DNA of 64,000 nt from Sesamum alatum (GCA_034509735.1 JACGWO010000010.1:2480001-2544000); one strand, 5' to 3'; numbered from the stretch's first letter, positions 23,315-35,160 are shown. The notes: a model not told the origin generated them from the sequence alone. Numbers and translations: made by a program.

Positions 23315-24080
23315 TGATATGCTCAAAATGGTCGGCCCATACACAGCCCAATATATTAGAACGATCCATCTACAAGGTGCCGACCCAAGAAAATGACCCA
23401 GCAGCCCCCAAACCTGCCTAGGAAATCCAACACCAGGCCCACTCAGAGGAGCACGCAATGCCCTCCTCAGGAGGAGGGAGCAAGACCCGTGTAAAGGGAG
23501 GAGGCCTAGGAGTAAAAGACTCACGAAGTAAGCCCATCTAAAACCCAGAAGGAGAAATCCACAAGAGAAGCCCATCCGAGCCCAGGAGAAGAGACCTGCG
23601 AAGGAAAGACTTTTGGAAGAAGAGTCAAGACTCAACCAAGGAAGCCGGATAAGGATTATCCAAACATCCCCCTATGTAGGGCGGATCTCACCACCACACC
23701 TCCTTTTTAGGAGGCCAGACCGAGTAGGACTCCAGGGAGGCTCCAACCAATCCCCAAGGAGTCCGAACCCCTCAGAATTCTCCTACTTCAAGGAGCTCTC
23801 CCTAAAAATACCAGCACTCTTGGCTGGATGAGGAACGTTTTTGTATTCTCTGAATCTTCGAATTTCTCTTTAAATTGCACTTTGCACACTTGATGCTCGT
23901 TATTTTCATTAAATTCTTCTTGCATACAAGTTTACTTATTCCACAATTATTTACTGACTTGAGCGTTGGAGTACTAACATTTTTTCTTTTGCAGGTTCCA
24001 TGTCCAAATTGGCAAAATCCAAGCCCACTTCGTTCAAATCCAAAAAGATAACTTTGATTGAGCTCTTTTTGCTCATATAA
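23315..24080 (+). mobile_element. Solo LTR (Gypsy-like), plus orientation
   Basis: Starts TGATATGCTC and ends near TTTTTGCTCATA, colinear with the LTR at 19679-20404 but opposite in strand. It is GC-richer than its flanks and keeps the typical tail ACTTGAGCGTTGGAGTACTAAC ... TTTTGCAGGTTCC. The 3' terminal CA and the TSD have decayed, so the right border is uncertain. Open frames inside it are not genes. Confidence 0.7.
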
Positions 24081-25000
24081 AAAATATTACAATAATTTGT
24101 CGTTACCATAAGATTTCGCTTCTGAATCGGTCCCTAAAGAAAAATGTCTCTAAATCATTACTATTAGCATTTTATCACACTTAATCTACATGCTTAAGTA
24201 AATTTTAGAATAGATTATGAAAGATATTAGAGAACCTTAATTTTGTATATGAATTAACATACTTTAATATATTCATTAGATGATGATAAGTGAAAATAAT
24301 AATAAAATTTTAAAAATTTTGGCGACAGAAATTAGATTTTTCTGTCGCTATTCTTTTTCAGTGATAGCAATTTTGGTTTCAGACTCTAAAAACACTTTTT
24401 TCTTGTAGTGGAAGAGATGAACGTTTTAAACAACGAAATGATGTGAGATAAAAGAAAAAAAACATTAAATAACATGAACTAAGTCAGAAGGAATTTACTA
24501 CTGTTGTTTTCTATATAGTACGTGCATATATACTAATAATTAATGGTACAAGTACAATTATTAATTTCTCAAACAAATAGGTATTTATAATTATATCAAA
24601 TTTAAAGAAAGATCACTGCAATTCATCCTAAATATAAATATATATATATATATATTTTAATAAAATTCGATTCATTACTACACCATTTATCACTTTCAAA
24701 CTCAACTACTAATTTAATATATCGATACTCTTAAATCAATAAATATATTTAAAATAAATAAATAAAAATTAAAAATTAGATTATATTCCCACGTCCGTAG
24801 TTTACGCATTTGGTATTTTTCTGGTTTCTTTAGCATGAATAGTGAAGTAAACAACAAATAAGGGAAATGATACAGTGGTCAGTGGTTCAGAAAACCACAC
24901 AGTGATTCATCTTTCGCCCTTCATTGCATTTGTCTGTGCTGTCGGCTACAAGACAAACTATACAACCACATGATCATTGTCCCCAATTTTCTTTTCTTCT
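24081..25000. other. Intergenic with one MITE right end
   Basis: TTTTTTCTTGTAGTG ending near 24410 is the right terminus of a CACTA-ended MITE whose left end I could not place. The remainder is AT-rich with no gene. Confidence 0.4.
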
Positions 25001-25006
25001 AATTTT

Positions 25007-25505
25007 ATATTAATTACACTTAGACCCCTGCTGAAAATACGTAATTATATTTTCCTCGAAAGAAGTTTTGAAATTATATTTACACTCCTTTCGAAAATTC
25101 TCTATTTACACCCGTCCCCCATCCGTTAGAGTTTGAATGGAAAATGTTCATGTCAACAAAAATGATTACATAAATTTTCAATTTTTTCCATCATTTAACA
25201 TTCTCGTGTATATTTTTGTACTTATAAGAGGATAATTATAATGTATATATATGGAGTGATGCCAAGATTATTATATATTTTTTCTTATAAATACAAAATT
25301 ATTACATAAAAATATTAAATAAAAAGTAAAATTGAAAATTTATGTAATTATTTTTGTTAACGTGAATATTTTTCTTCCATACTTTAACGAATGAAGGTCA
25401 AGTGTAAACGAAGAATTTTCTGATGGGGTATAAGCGTAATTTCAAAATTTTTCTGGGTGAAAGTGTTATTATGCATTTTCAGAGGGGGTTTAAATTAATT
25501 AACCC
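25007..25505. mobile_element. MULE-type MITE with 9 bp TSD TCTAATTTT
   Basis: Arms with TTAATTACACTTAGACCCC and its mirror ...GGGGGTTTAAATTAATTAACCC. Perfect TCTAATTTT repeats stand at 24998-25006 and 25506-25514. 25515-26020 contains only AT-rich sequence. Confidence 0.75.
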
Positions 25506-26024
25506 TCTAATTTTTTTTAAATGTACGAGTATTATTAAATATAGTAACTTATACATACTTCACTAATTAGTGACAGTAATATTGTCACTTTATATTGTTT
25601 TCCTTAATATTATTATAATAATAATATTAAAAGGTAAACAATTAAATGTACATAATTTGTCGTTAAATAAAAGTATAAAAAACAAATATTAAATACAATG
25701 AATTGACAAATCTACGCTAAAGCAAGCTTTTATTTATTATTGTCCAATTATTATATTAGTTAGTTGCTACTGACAAAAATATGATTTCTTGGCTGATTAT
25801 CATAATGAAAATTGGAAAACCCTAATGAATGCTATAATTAATCACGATTAAGTAAAGGCTATTAATCATTATATTTACAAGCGAGATCAAAATATTAGTT
25901 ATAAATTAATTATAGCTAATTAATTATCAATCACGATAAATGTTGATTAACAATTAATGGTCAATACTTTAATATTTTGTTTATCTGTGGTAGAAACTAT
26001 TAATGTACCATAATTTTCATAGGG

Positions 26025-26520
26025 TAAATTATCTCTATCTTCCCTAAGGTTTGGCATAATTATAAATATATTTTCTTGTTGTTCGTAAAATTATAAGTAC
26101 TCCATGAGTATAATATCCATTTAAGAACGAACCAATCCCGTCAGGTTTTCATACAATTTTTGTTATGAATTGCCTAAAATGCCCCTTTGAATTATAAGTT
26201 ATAATTTTATATATTTCTTAAAATTTTCTAAAATATTTTTATCGACTAATATTCTTTATGGATTATTTATCTTACCCACTCTCGAACTTTTTAACATTTT
26301 CTCAAACATTTTTTTTTTGAAAAATTAAAAGATTCAACAAGGATACAGTAGTACTTTTCGCATTTTCGTTCAAAAGTTACACAATTATTTTCCATTTGAG
26401 AAGGATATTTGTATTTTTTCAAGCAATGGAGAGGTATTTATAATTATGCCAAACTTCATGAACAACGGAGGGATATTTATAATTACGCCAAACTTCATCA
26501 GATGTAGTTGTAATTTATCT
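26025..26520. mobile_element. Palindromic MITE (GGTAAATTATCTC type)
   Basis: Arms with AAGGTTTGGCATAATTATAAATAT and the mirror ATTATGCCAAACTTCAT. The element is related in words to the interior of the foldback element (GACATAATTATGAATATCCC). The TSD was not resolved. Confidence 0.6.
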
Positions 26521-26799
26521 TTAATTGTACTTTAGTATAAATGCACTTAATTATTACTATACTAGGAATATAGTAAAAGTTCGAAAACTAGAAATTAAGA
26601 AACAAGTAGCTAGATAAATATCAACGATGTTTATTCCATGTACAACGACGGAAAGGCCGAAATTCCTACTCAGTCATCAGCGAGAATTCCGGAGATACAC
26701 ATAATGATCAATTCATCAAACAAGTGGTATGCAGCTGCAGTGTACACGCGAAAGACGACTCATCAAAGCTTCGTGAATCTGAAGAGGGTTTGTTTCTCA

Positions 26800-28719
26800 T
26801 CAGTTGAGGAGAAGAAAAGCATCGACGAGAGTGCAGAGAGTGATTACGAGGGGAACGTAGAGCTCCGGAGGTGGGGTGAGCAGCGTAGCTTTCTCGAACA
26901 CAAATGTCCACTTAGCCAAACCTTCGCTGACGGTGAGTGTGGCCTGGAAGCTCTTGTACAGCAGCAGAAGGTCCCCTTCCAGCACGGCGAATGTTATGGC
27001 TTTCGCACTCTCGTCGATTGCCGTGAGCTTCACCGTCGCACTCAGTGGAATCCCGCCTACGTACCATTAACATAAAAAGTAAAGGAATGAAATGAGAATA
27101 CGTTTGGATTAATTAATTAGATTGTGTTTTATGTTAGATTGTGGTGTCAAATTAATATATTTTTAATGAGAATATGTATAAACAAACACGTTTAATTGTA
27201 ATTACTGTTTCAAAAATTAAAAATAAAAAGCTTAAAGTCAATTTTCGTCCACTAATTATAGTTAAATCCCACTTTATATAGTCCTTTAAACTCCTAAGGT
27301 TCTAAAATAGTTCCTAACTTTTGAAATTGCTCGATTTTGGGATACTAGTTGCGAAATGTTGTACAAAGTTGTCGTAAAATTGCACCGGAATCTGACGTGG
27401 CATTTCAAATTGGGAAGGCGATTTTATTGGCTAAAGTGACATGGGGTTAGTGGCATTTTATCTGAATGACATGGATTTTGGGGGAAATTATATAAATATA
27501 TTTTATAATTTGGAAAAGTAATATTATTATATATATACACAATTGTATGTATATATATACATAATTAAATATATAACTAATTTAAAGTATTATCATTTAA
27601 ATATATTTTGATATATTTATTATAAAATATATTAATTAAATATCAAATAGAAAACAGTATATCAAATTTCTTGAATTATATAATTTATTATAAATAATAC
27701 TCATCATATATCTAGAATAAATTTTCTTTTATGAAGTTTAGAATTTCAAAAAATTAAAATATTTTTACTTAATTTTTAAGAAAATAAAAGATTAGACAAA
27801 TATATAATTATATACATATAATTACACACATATATATAATTTATAATATTTATTGCCCAACCTCTGTGCAAAGGCGAATGCCGCCGAAAGAAGTTCTCAG
27901 GGCAACCTTTAGGGTGAGTCGCCGTCACCGAACCTAGGCGAGGGCGATGCCCATCTTTTGGACGCTCGTGCGCCCAGACCGGGGCGATGACATATGATAT
28001 AAGTAAAAGTAATAGATTAATACTCTTGATAGGTATAGAGCTAGGTTTACTTATAATTAATGAGTATAGAAGATTTTAGCTCAAATCAGGTTTAGTTAGA
28101 TTACATTAATCAATTACCTGATATTTGTAACTCACTTATTATGTTGATGTACAGTTCAGAAAAAAATGACCAATCATATAACAAATATATTAAATTTTTT
28201 ATGTTATTGATTTGATTCCACCAAATCTAATTTAAATAAAAAATATTATTTTTTCTTTTTTGTTAAAACTGCCTGTGCCTAGGCAAAAATTTGGATAAGA
28301 AGTAGCATGTACCTTAAAATCAAGCTAGTTATCAATATCATTAATGACTATTTTTCAATTTAACTTTAAAAATAATCCATCACACGACACGTATCAAAGT
28401 AATATTTTAATATGATTCATTTGGTACATGTAGTCAAACATGATTCAAATAAAAATTTTCTTAATAACAATATGAAGAAATTTAAACGTATATGTAATTA
28501 TATGTGAACGTTTAATTTAATCTCACCAACAATGTAATTCCAGCGCTTGACACAACCCACAGTCCCTTCCTCTCCTTCGAGCAGCTGAACTCCGGTGAAG
28601 GCCGCCGGAAATATTTTGACGATCTCATTCATTTTGTACCTAAAGAAATTGAAGAACTTATCAGCTGGAGATTTTATTGGAGCGCTGGCGACGAGGCTGT
28701 CGGCTGTCAGGTTTGCCAT
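26800..28719 (-). CDS. Bet v 1 / major-latex-protein-like protein (MLP1)
   Basis: Two exons, 28719-28527 and 27056-26800, join in phase 1 to give 149 residues. The length, the single intron after about codon 64 and the fold signatures (glycine-rich loop LLEGEEGTVGCV at 46-57, EGDLLLLYKSF in exon 2, a C-terminal amphipathic helix ending LVDAFLLLN) place it in the MLP branch of the Bet v 1/START-like superfamily. Such proteins have a hydrophobic cavity that binds small ligands and are mostly cytosolic; the ligand is unknown. The donor is GTGAGA and the acceptor GTAG. The 1470 bp intron is long for the family because repeats have entered it. A TATA box lies at 28806-28812. Plus-strand frames over exon 2 are antisense shadows. 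Intact, near-identical to MLP2. Confidence 0.88.
27228..28250. other. Repeat-filled part of the MLP1 intron
   Basis: It contains one arm of a palindromic element (27228-27485, with CTGACGTGGCATTTCAAATT), AT-rich filler, a GC-rich block at about 27855-27990 of unknown origin (GGCGAGGGCGATGCCC), and a dispersed repeat at 28140-28250 that also occurs at 17870-17990. MLP2 lacks all of this, its intron being only 233 bp. Confidence 0.55.
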
Positions 28720-28805
28720 TGCAACAATGTAATAATTCTTAGCTATGCTATGTACAAGGATTGATACACTGATTTAGTACGTCGACCTGCTCCAATTTCT
28801 TGAGG

Positions 28806-28812
28806 ATTTATA
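28806..28812 (-). promoter_or_regulatory. TATA box of MLP1
   Basis: The minus strand reads AATATAAATCC, about 90 bp before the ATG. The position is conserved with MLP2 (CTATAAATCC at 36072-36078). Confidence 0.55.
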
Positions 28813-28852
28813 TTTGTGAGGATTGATTATTAAATTGTCCATGGATATAATA

Positions 28853-29147
28853 GGAAAAATTATATTTTACATCTGGTAACTTATATTGTTTGCAATTTTA
28901 GTCTCATTAATTTTCGACGTAACAATTTTAATCCCATAAATTCAAAAACATTGCAATTTTAGTCACATCGACAAATTCTGTTTAAATCTTAATGGATGGA
29001 GCACGTCCATTAAGATTTTAATGGAATCTGTCTATGGGACTAAAATTACAATATTTATGGACTTATGGGACTAAAATTGCTATATCAAAAATTAATGAGA
29101 CTAAAATCACAAATGATATAAGTTATGAGACGTAAATACAATTTTCC
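28853..29147. mobile_element. MULE-type MITE with 9 bp TSD GGATATAAT, private to copy A
   Basis: A 295 bp palindrome runs from GGAAAAATTATATTTTAC to ATACAATTTTCC, with TTTTAGTCTCATTAATTTT arms. GGATATAAT is repeated at 28843-28851 and 29148-29156. Copy B has no element between ATTAAATTGT and ATCAGACTTG (about 36095-36115), apart from a roughly 30 bp deletion. Confidence 0.85.
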
Positions 29148-29333
29148 GGATATAATGTTACACCTAATAAATCAGACTTGTTTATGGGTGATATCAAATC
29201 CAAGAAAATCTTAGCTACTGATTCGGGATCGTTTATTTATTTAATTGGAGCACCTCAAGGTACATAAATTAATGGCATTAATTAAAATTATCAAAAAATA
29301 AATTAATGGCGTTAAGGTATTATTCCGTTCTTC

Positions 29334-29792
29334 CACTACCAAAAAAGTATGATATTAATGACAAAATATTAAGTGAAAAATTTAAAAGTTGTCTATATAT
29401 ATGTATTAAGTGACTATTTTTTTATCTTCTCAGTATATAATTTATATTAGTGACAGGAATTGCGTATAAAGTTGTCATCATTATAAATAACTAGTGACAT
29501 ATCTATAGTAATAATTGATAAGATAATATAGTGACAACAATTATTCGTTGTTACTAGTTAGGTCATCGTTATATGTGCCACTAATTATATTTAGTGGCAA
29601 CTTTATAAGCATTTTTTGTCACTAATTCTTGCTAATAACACTTTTTGCAAAATAATTATAGTAACTATAAAAATCATAAAATTCATTATTGTAATAAAAA
29701 TAAAAAAATTTGTCATCAAATATATATAATTAATGACAATACTAAAATTTTTACTTAATTTTTTGATCGCTAATCTTTTATTTTTTTTAGTA
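29334..29792. mobile_element. CACTA-ended MITE, 'gtgacaa' family, private to copy A
   Basis: Starts CACTACCAAAAAAGTATGAT and ends TTTTATTTTTTTTAGTA, an imperfect mirror. The interior repeats GTGACAA and 'ttgtcacta' words. The homologous site in copy B (TTCTCCACCGCGACATA, about 36258) is uninterrupted. The same family occurs at 42976-43418 in the opposite orientation. Confidence 0.75.
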
Positions 29793-29825
29793 CGCCGCAA
29801 CATATAATTTCTTAATTATTTTGAT

Positions 29826-30010
29826 CTTAATTTGGGATGTTGGCTTGATCGTTAAAGCCGACGTCCCATAAACAAGTTTAAAGTTATAAGTTCAAATTCC
29901 ACCTGATTTGTGGTTATTTTTACATCACTTTATGTGAAATTTTAATATACTCTTTTATTTGGTGTTATTGAGGCCCACTAAATGTGTTTATATTTGTATA
30001 TTTTATGTCA
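29826..30010 (+). mobile_element. tRNA-like SINE relic, shared with copy B
   Basis: TTGGCTTGATCGTTAAAGCC followed by AGTTCAAATTCCACCTG has the spacing of Pol III A and B boxes. A homologue lies at 36318-36500, so it predates the duplication. No tail or TSD remains. Confidence 0.45.
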
Positions 30011-30171
30011 ATTCATTATCTTGTAATTTGATATTTGATGTTAAAGGATATACTAAAGTATCAATTGATACCTCAAAATTATGATGTAATTATTGTCGTT
30101 AAATAGGGTCTTGTCGAAAGTTTAAATTGTTAGAGATAAGGACCAATATTTAATGTCTTAATAACCACTTT

Positions 30172-30175
<4 letters not shown>

Positions 30176-30254
<79 letters not shown>

Positions 30255-30266
30255 AAGAAGAAGAAG
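30176..30266 (+). repeat. Compound microsatellite (TAA)n(GAA)n
   Basis: About 17 TAA units run into about 14 GAA units. It abuts the left end of the next palindromic element, and TAATAATAA also follows that element's right end (31085), so the element appears to have landed in a pre-existing TAA run. Confidence 0.9.
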
Positions 30267-30267
30267 G

Positions 30268-31088
30268 GATATATAATTACACTCCCCTCTCTTGAAATTT
30301 GATATCATTACGCATAAACCCCCTGTAGATTGAAAAATTACATCTAGTACCTTTAATTATAAAAGACATCAAGACCCCTAACAAAAGTAATCAACTTATC
30401 TTTGTACCCATAATAAGTGGCTTAAAAGAATGAAAAATTAAAAAACTAAAAATACCAAATTGCCCTATATGTATAGAGATGAACATCCCTTAGACTAAAA
30501 AGACAACCGCATGGAATATTTTTTGCTATTATTAAAATATCATAAGAAATATAAATATTATATTTATATTATCATTGAGTTATCATAATATATGTCTTCT
30601 AGATCATTTAGTTAAATTACATAATATAGTATATAAATACATATGTTTTATAGTGTATATATATATATGTTAAGAGCTAAATTTATTTGTACTCATCTAA
30701 TTTATTAATAAATTAATAATTATTTAATATAATAATACTTTAATGGTAAAACTATCAATTTATTGAACATATTACACTATTTATCTTATATTTTAATTCA
30801 ATTATATATAACTACAAACTCACATGCATAAGTGTGTTAAATGTATAAGTATAGTTTGATCAAAAAAATATTTATTTAACCTACAATAGGTCAATCAAAG
30901 ACAAAACAAAATTTTCATTCAATTTTTTTGTTGATGTCAGCAAATTTTGTCAATTTTATTAATTGAATGATTTATTTGTTGGATGAAAATAAAAGTAAGG
31001 GTAATAAGTGTAATTTTTCAATTAACCACAAGAGGTTTACGTGTAATTACATCAAATTCGAAGAGAATGCAGTGTAATTATCCCTAAT
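30268..31088. mobile_element. Palindromic MULE-like MITE (GGGATATATAATTACAC type)
   Basis: The left end GGGATATATAATTACACTCC is mirrored by AGTGTAATTATCCC; inner arms carry TCAATTTTATTAATTGAATG-like and 'gaccta' words. Flanks AAGAAGAAG and TAATAATAA are the microsatellite, consistent with a 9 bp TSD that later diverged. Absent from copy B. Confidence 0.7.
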
Positions 31089-31751
31089 AATAAAACATTA
31101 TTTTCTGAAATAATTTTTTTTAAAGATATTCTCACATAGTGGAAGTAAATATAAATTATCTAATTCTTTTTAACTCATAAAAGATTCATATTCAATGAAT
31201 TAGATAATTAAAAATGAAATAAAGGGAGTATACAATATAAACAATTCTTAGAAACATATTGAAATGGTCTGAAATCAATTTGCCTTGGTTGCTAGCTAGT
31301 TCGGGCCCTTATCCATTTAAGACTTTTTGTTAGGAAGATATGGAGGTGGGGCTTAAGAATTAATTAATTATTGAATGTTGGGTGAGACAAATCACGAGCA
31401 GTAGATATGATATGAACATTTCTAAAATGTCAACAAGCCTTGTAATATTAAATAATTAAATAATTAATAAATTATATATATATCAAATCTCATGCTCAAT
31501 GTCAAGAATTTCAATATAAGATTATATTGATATTATATACGTATTAATTTGTACTTAACTCAGATTTAAAATTTTGTGGCGCAGTTCATGACATAATATT
31601 TCCAAAATGTCGACAACAAACCTTGTCATATCTAGATAATTAAATGGTTGATAATTTTATGGAAAATCGTATGTTCAATGTCGAAACATTGAATATAAGA
31701 TTAGATTAATATCTGTATTTATATTTGACTCAAAACTATTATCACTTGAAA

Positions 31752-32300
31752 TAGGTTTAATGTAATTTACCTCCTTAGTGATATTGTAAATGAGCAAATT
31801 ACACTCCTATAAAATTTTTTTTTTTTACCTCCATGTGTTCTTTAAAATGGAGGAATTTACGTCCATGTCTGTACCTTCCTCACTACATGAAAATTGCTAA
31901 AAATAGCTATGAAAAAATTTGAAGCTAAAATCAGTGTCGAGCTAATTTGTAAGTAAAATTTTCGTTGTTAATATACACTAGTTAATATATATTTTATACT
32001 ATTTGTTGCTATATTCGTTGCAAGTAAATTTTTGTTGTTAAATGTATTAGCAAGTAAAATTCTTGTATTAAATAATATAAATTAGCAACAAAAACTTTAC
32101 TTGCTAATTGACTCGATGCTATTTTTTTTTCATTGCTAATAAGTCATTTTCTTGTAGTGCCTAGACAGAGAGGTAAATTGATTCATTTTAAAAACACATG
32201 TATGAAGGTAAATTGATTCATTTTAAAAAACTCAGGGAGGTAAATTGCTATTTTATTTTTCATTGTTGAATAATTTGCTCATTTGCAATATCACATGGGT
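31752..32300. mobile_element. Palindromic MITE with a nested CACTA-ended MITE
   Basis: The arms GTGATATTGTAAATGAGCAAATTA and the mirror AATAATTTGCTCATTTGCAATATCAC enclose 31881-32159. The outer element is absent from copy B at about 37150-37240, though B has diverged there. Confidence 0.7.
31881..32159. mobile_element. CACTA-ended MITE, 279 bp, TSD CCT
   Basis: CACTACATGAAAATTGCTAA at the left and CATTTTCTTGTAGTG at the right are inverted repeats. CCT flanks both ends (31878-31880 and 32160-32162), the 3 bp TSD of CACTA and PIF groups. It is non-coding and nested in 31752-32300. Confidence 0.85.
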
Positions 32301-32423
32301 TGCTTGCATTTTTTCCCATTATTAATGTATTCGATGATTTTAAACAATGATCAATAGTTAATTACCACAAAATACGTACAAGTGGGAAAAGAAATGCAGA
32401 AATAGATTATTTCTAGTTGTTTA

Positions 32424-32729
32424 CACTAGAAAAAAAATTAATATTAGCTACATTTTTAATGACTATGGCTAAAAATCGTGGTAAATAACTATTATTAGCT
32501 ACAATTAAATAAAAATCGATGCAAAAACTAGCTTTTCCGCCATGAAAAACTTATTTGCCATGACTTTTAGCCGTGGTAAAAACATTTGCCATGGCTAAAT
32601 GTTTTCGCTGCCCTCGCAAAAACCACGGCCGACAATCGTTCCGTGGCCGTGGTCAATGAGTATTCACTACGATTATTTAGTATTAACCATGACAATTTGG
32701 CATGATTAAATATCATAGTTTTTGTAGTG
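32424..32729. mobile_element. CACTA-ended MITE of the CCACGG family, TSD TTA, private to copy A
   Basis: It begins CACTAGAAAAAAAATTAAT and ends TAGTTTTTGTAGTG, with TTA at 32421-32423 and 32730-32732. Copy B reads TAGTTGTTTAATACTTGTAC (about 42632), the exact empty site. It is the best-delimited member of a family with at least five relatives in the window. Confidence 0.9.
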
Positions 32730-32917
32730 TTAATATGTGTATATGTCGTATCTTATGTCATCAGTGTTTGCTAAATTGAGTTATATTGTAATTTGTTCAT
32801 TATTTGTCTTTAGTTATATTAATATATATATATATATATATATTATTCAATTTATCAAAATGTTGGTATAATTTTATAATTATCAAATACCAATCCCCAT
32901 ATTAGTATTCCTTAATA

Positions 32918-33417
32918 TCTATACTATACTATTATTTGAGAGGGTTTTTTTGGTGTCCAAATTAATTTGATTGTCATTTAAAAAATAATAATAAATTAAT
33001 TAATTATTTTTAACTTTCCCATGATCTTTCATAACTACCTTTGGTAGTTTTTTCTTCCTCATGGATTTATCTTATTTTAGGTAATTTTTAACTATACAAA
33101 AAATAAATAATTTACTTTATAAAAATATTTTATATTAAATATTTTTTACAAATACTATATTATTATTGGAGAGGGCCTTTTTGATGTCCAAATTAATTTG
33201 GTCTGCCATTTTTAAAAAAAAATTAAATTAATTAATTTTTAACTTTCCTATGATCTTTTATAACTACCTTTGTTAGTTTTTTCTTCCTCATGCATTTATC
33301 TTATTTTAGGTAATATTTAACTATAGAAAAAATAAATAATATACTTTATAAAAATATTTTATATTGAATAATTTTTAAAAATTATGCACATACATAAGAT
33401 GTGCCAAATTTACTTAG
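32918..33417 (+). mobile_element. Non-autonomous Helitron, 500 bp, private to copy A
   Basis: It starts TCTATACTATACTATTA and ends ...TTTACTTAG, preceded by a GCACAT...ATGTGC hairpin that closes about 13 bp before the end. It sits between host A and T with no TSD. Copy B reads TTAATATCTGTATTATTG at about 42790, the perfect empty site. These are Helitron features, although the terminal CTTAG departs slightly from the CTRR consensus. Inside are two direct repeats of about 228 bp, each with TGATGTCCAAATTAATTTGG-like sequence. Confidence 0.75.
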
Positions 33418-33734
33418 TCTGTATTATTGTAGCAACGTGAATCATACTCGCCTGTCAATCAAGATTGATGGAACTTTTGGTCCCGCCGAAGATTTTCTCA
33501 CCTAATGCATTTGAAATACAACCCCCTTCTTAATTAATTCAAATAAATAAAATTGCTTGTGTGTGCAATATGTGTATATATATATATATGTCCTATTGGA
33601 CAAGTTTATACTTTTATCATTGGAATAAGCATATGCCAGTAATTATATCGAATTTAATTAAAAATATTGTATTTGAATTGAAGAATTTGAGTTTGAGAAA
33701 CGACATTTGAGGAAAAAATGTCACATGATCAATA

Positions 33735-34715
33735 CTTAAACTTTTGTTTTGATTTTATACGACTATGATAAAAATATGTATATATTTTTTTGAAGGGAAA
33801 CATTATTATTGCATAATTAATTTGGACGGGAATCAGCTGATATAGCTACCGTTACACATTCACGTAACACCTTAGTATACGAGACATGGCCAAACGAGCT
33901 AGCAGAGTGCTAAAAATATTAAGGCGTTTTTTATCATACTGGATAGGGTCATTCTCATTTTTTATTTTGAATTTTACGAAAATAACACCTTTAATCCCAA
34001 AACCCTAAAAATTTAATACTATTGGTTTTCGCCCGTTAAATTTAACAGTAGCTGCACATGTGCCTTCTCCGCCTTTTGAAATACTTATTTCAATGGGCAT
34101 GGGTTCGGGTTCGATGCCGGATCTAATATAAAAGTAATGGGTCCGGATCTGGATCTAATATAAAGTCCAGGTTCGGGTAATGCTCGCCCTTTGACAAGTC
34201 TAGTTTTATCCTTATTCTTAAAATAGAGGTAGAGGTGGATGTGGATTTTTTTATGTGACTAGATCCACCAATGTGCTTGAGATCGATCGTAATAATTCCT
34301 GATTTGTTGTGAAGATTGAATTCGCAAGAAGAAGAAATTCGCAAATTGCATAGAAGAAATTAGATTTTGCATGGTTTATATAATGATCAATTTTTTTAAC
34401 TATTGTTATGTCTGTTGGTAGTTTGAGCAGTTCGAAATTTTTGTTGCCATGTATGTTGATAGTTGAGCAAGTTTGACTTTTTAGTAATGCTCAGTTATGT
34501 GTAAAATAGTTCACCATAAGGCATTTTCGTAATTGAACAAAATTAATGTTGTCTAGTTTAGTTTAACATCATTATGTAAAAATCTACTTAAAGAAAAAGC
34601 TTATAAAATAACATTGAGAATGATCTTATCTAATAGGACTAAAAGTGTCATTTTGTCAAATATTAATTATCATAATTTTTAAGTAATAATCATTTATAAT
34701 AGAAAGAGTAATTCA
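33735..34715. other. Spacer between duplication copies; possible palindromic element
   Basis: TGGATAGGGTCATTCTCAT near 33940 and its mirror GAGAATGATCTTATCTAATA near 34617 may be arms of another MULE-type element with a unique centre. No gene is recognised. Confidence 0.4.
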
Positions 34716-34811
34716 TTCTTTTTAGTGTACTTCACTATAAATGCCCTTAATTACTATACTTGGTATGTAATAGAAGTTCAAAAAATGAGAAATTAAGAAA
34801 CAGGTAAATAG

Positions 34812-35160
34812 CTGACGAGGCCTAGTTCAATTGATAAAGTTGAGGCCCCATAACCTTTATAAGAGATCATGGGTTCGAACCCCTGTGTGGGATGGTGTTC
34901 TACTGCATAATAGATATTATTTTTATATTGTAATTGTAAGGTATTTAGATTTAATTTATGTAATGTTGCTGATCAGGATGTGATTATTGTAATTGTCTTT
35001 GTTAGATATTGATATTCGACAGGAGTCATTGTAATTAATTTACTTGAGACAAGACTCATTGTAATAAATTTACTTGAGATATGATTCATTTTAATCAATT
35101 TGCTTCAATTAATAATAATTCATTGCTTTTACTCAAAAAAGAAAAAAAAAAAGAAAAAGA
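34812..35160 (+). mobile_element. tRNA-derived SINE, full length, private to copy B
   Basis: The head GACGAGGCCTAGTTCAATTG has an A box (TAGTTCAATTG) and 34872-34882 is a B box (GGTTCGAACCC). A tRNA-unrelated body contains three 'gagayaagactcattgtaat' units, and an A-rich tail closes it. The flanks AGAAACAGGTAAATAG and AGAAACACGTAGGTAG form an imperfect TSD; copy A has the single empty site at about 26600. This is the most complete copy of the family here. Confidence 0.85.

Larger units (their letters stand above)
26520..33735. repeat. Segmental duplication copy A (contains MLP1)
   Basis: Aligns in order with copy B (34715-43555): the upstream words around AATTAAGAAACA, the MLP gene, the promoter, TAGTTCGGGCCCTTATCC (31301 vs 36681), CGATGATTTTAAACAAT, and TGGACAAGTTTATACTTTTAT. 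Where the copies disagree, the difference is an inserted element or a small deletion. Elements private to A: 28853-29147, 29334-29792, 30268-31088, 31752-32300, 32424-32729 and 32918-33417. Confidence 0.85.

Noticed and set aside
23258..23635. 125-codon minus frame and the plus frame 23613-23831
   Set aside because: Both lie in an LTR shared with 19679-20404; the frames are not conserved between the two LTR copies.
26638..27075. 145-codon plus-strand frame
   Set aside because: It is antisense to MLP1 exon 2, which has the family motifs and proper splice sites on minus. The equivalent plus frames at 35383-35583 and 53005-53250 are shadows for the same reason.
30176..30266. CRISPR-like regular repeat
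   Set aside because: It is a trinucleotide microsatellite without spacers; the window is plant nuclear DNA.
34821..34890. Possible functional tRNA gene
   Set aside because: A and B boxes are present, but there is no cloverleaf with a pairing acceptor stem, and a SINE body with A-rich tail and TSD follows.
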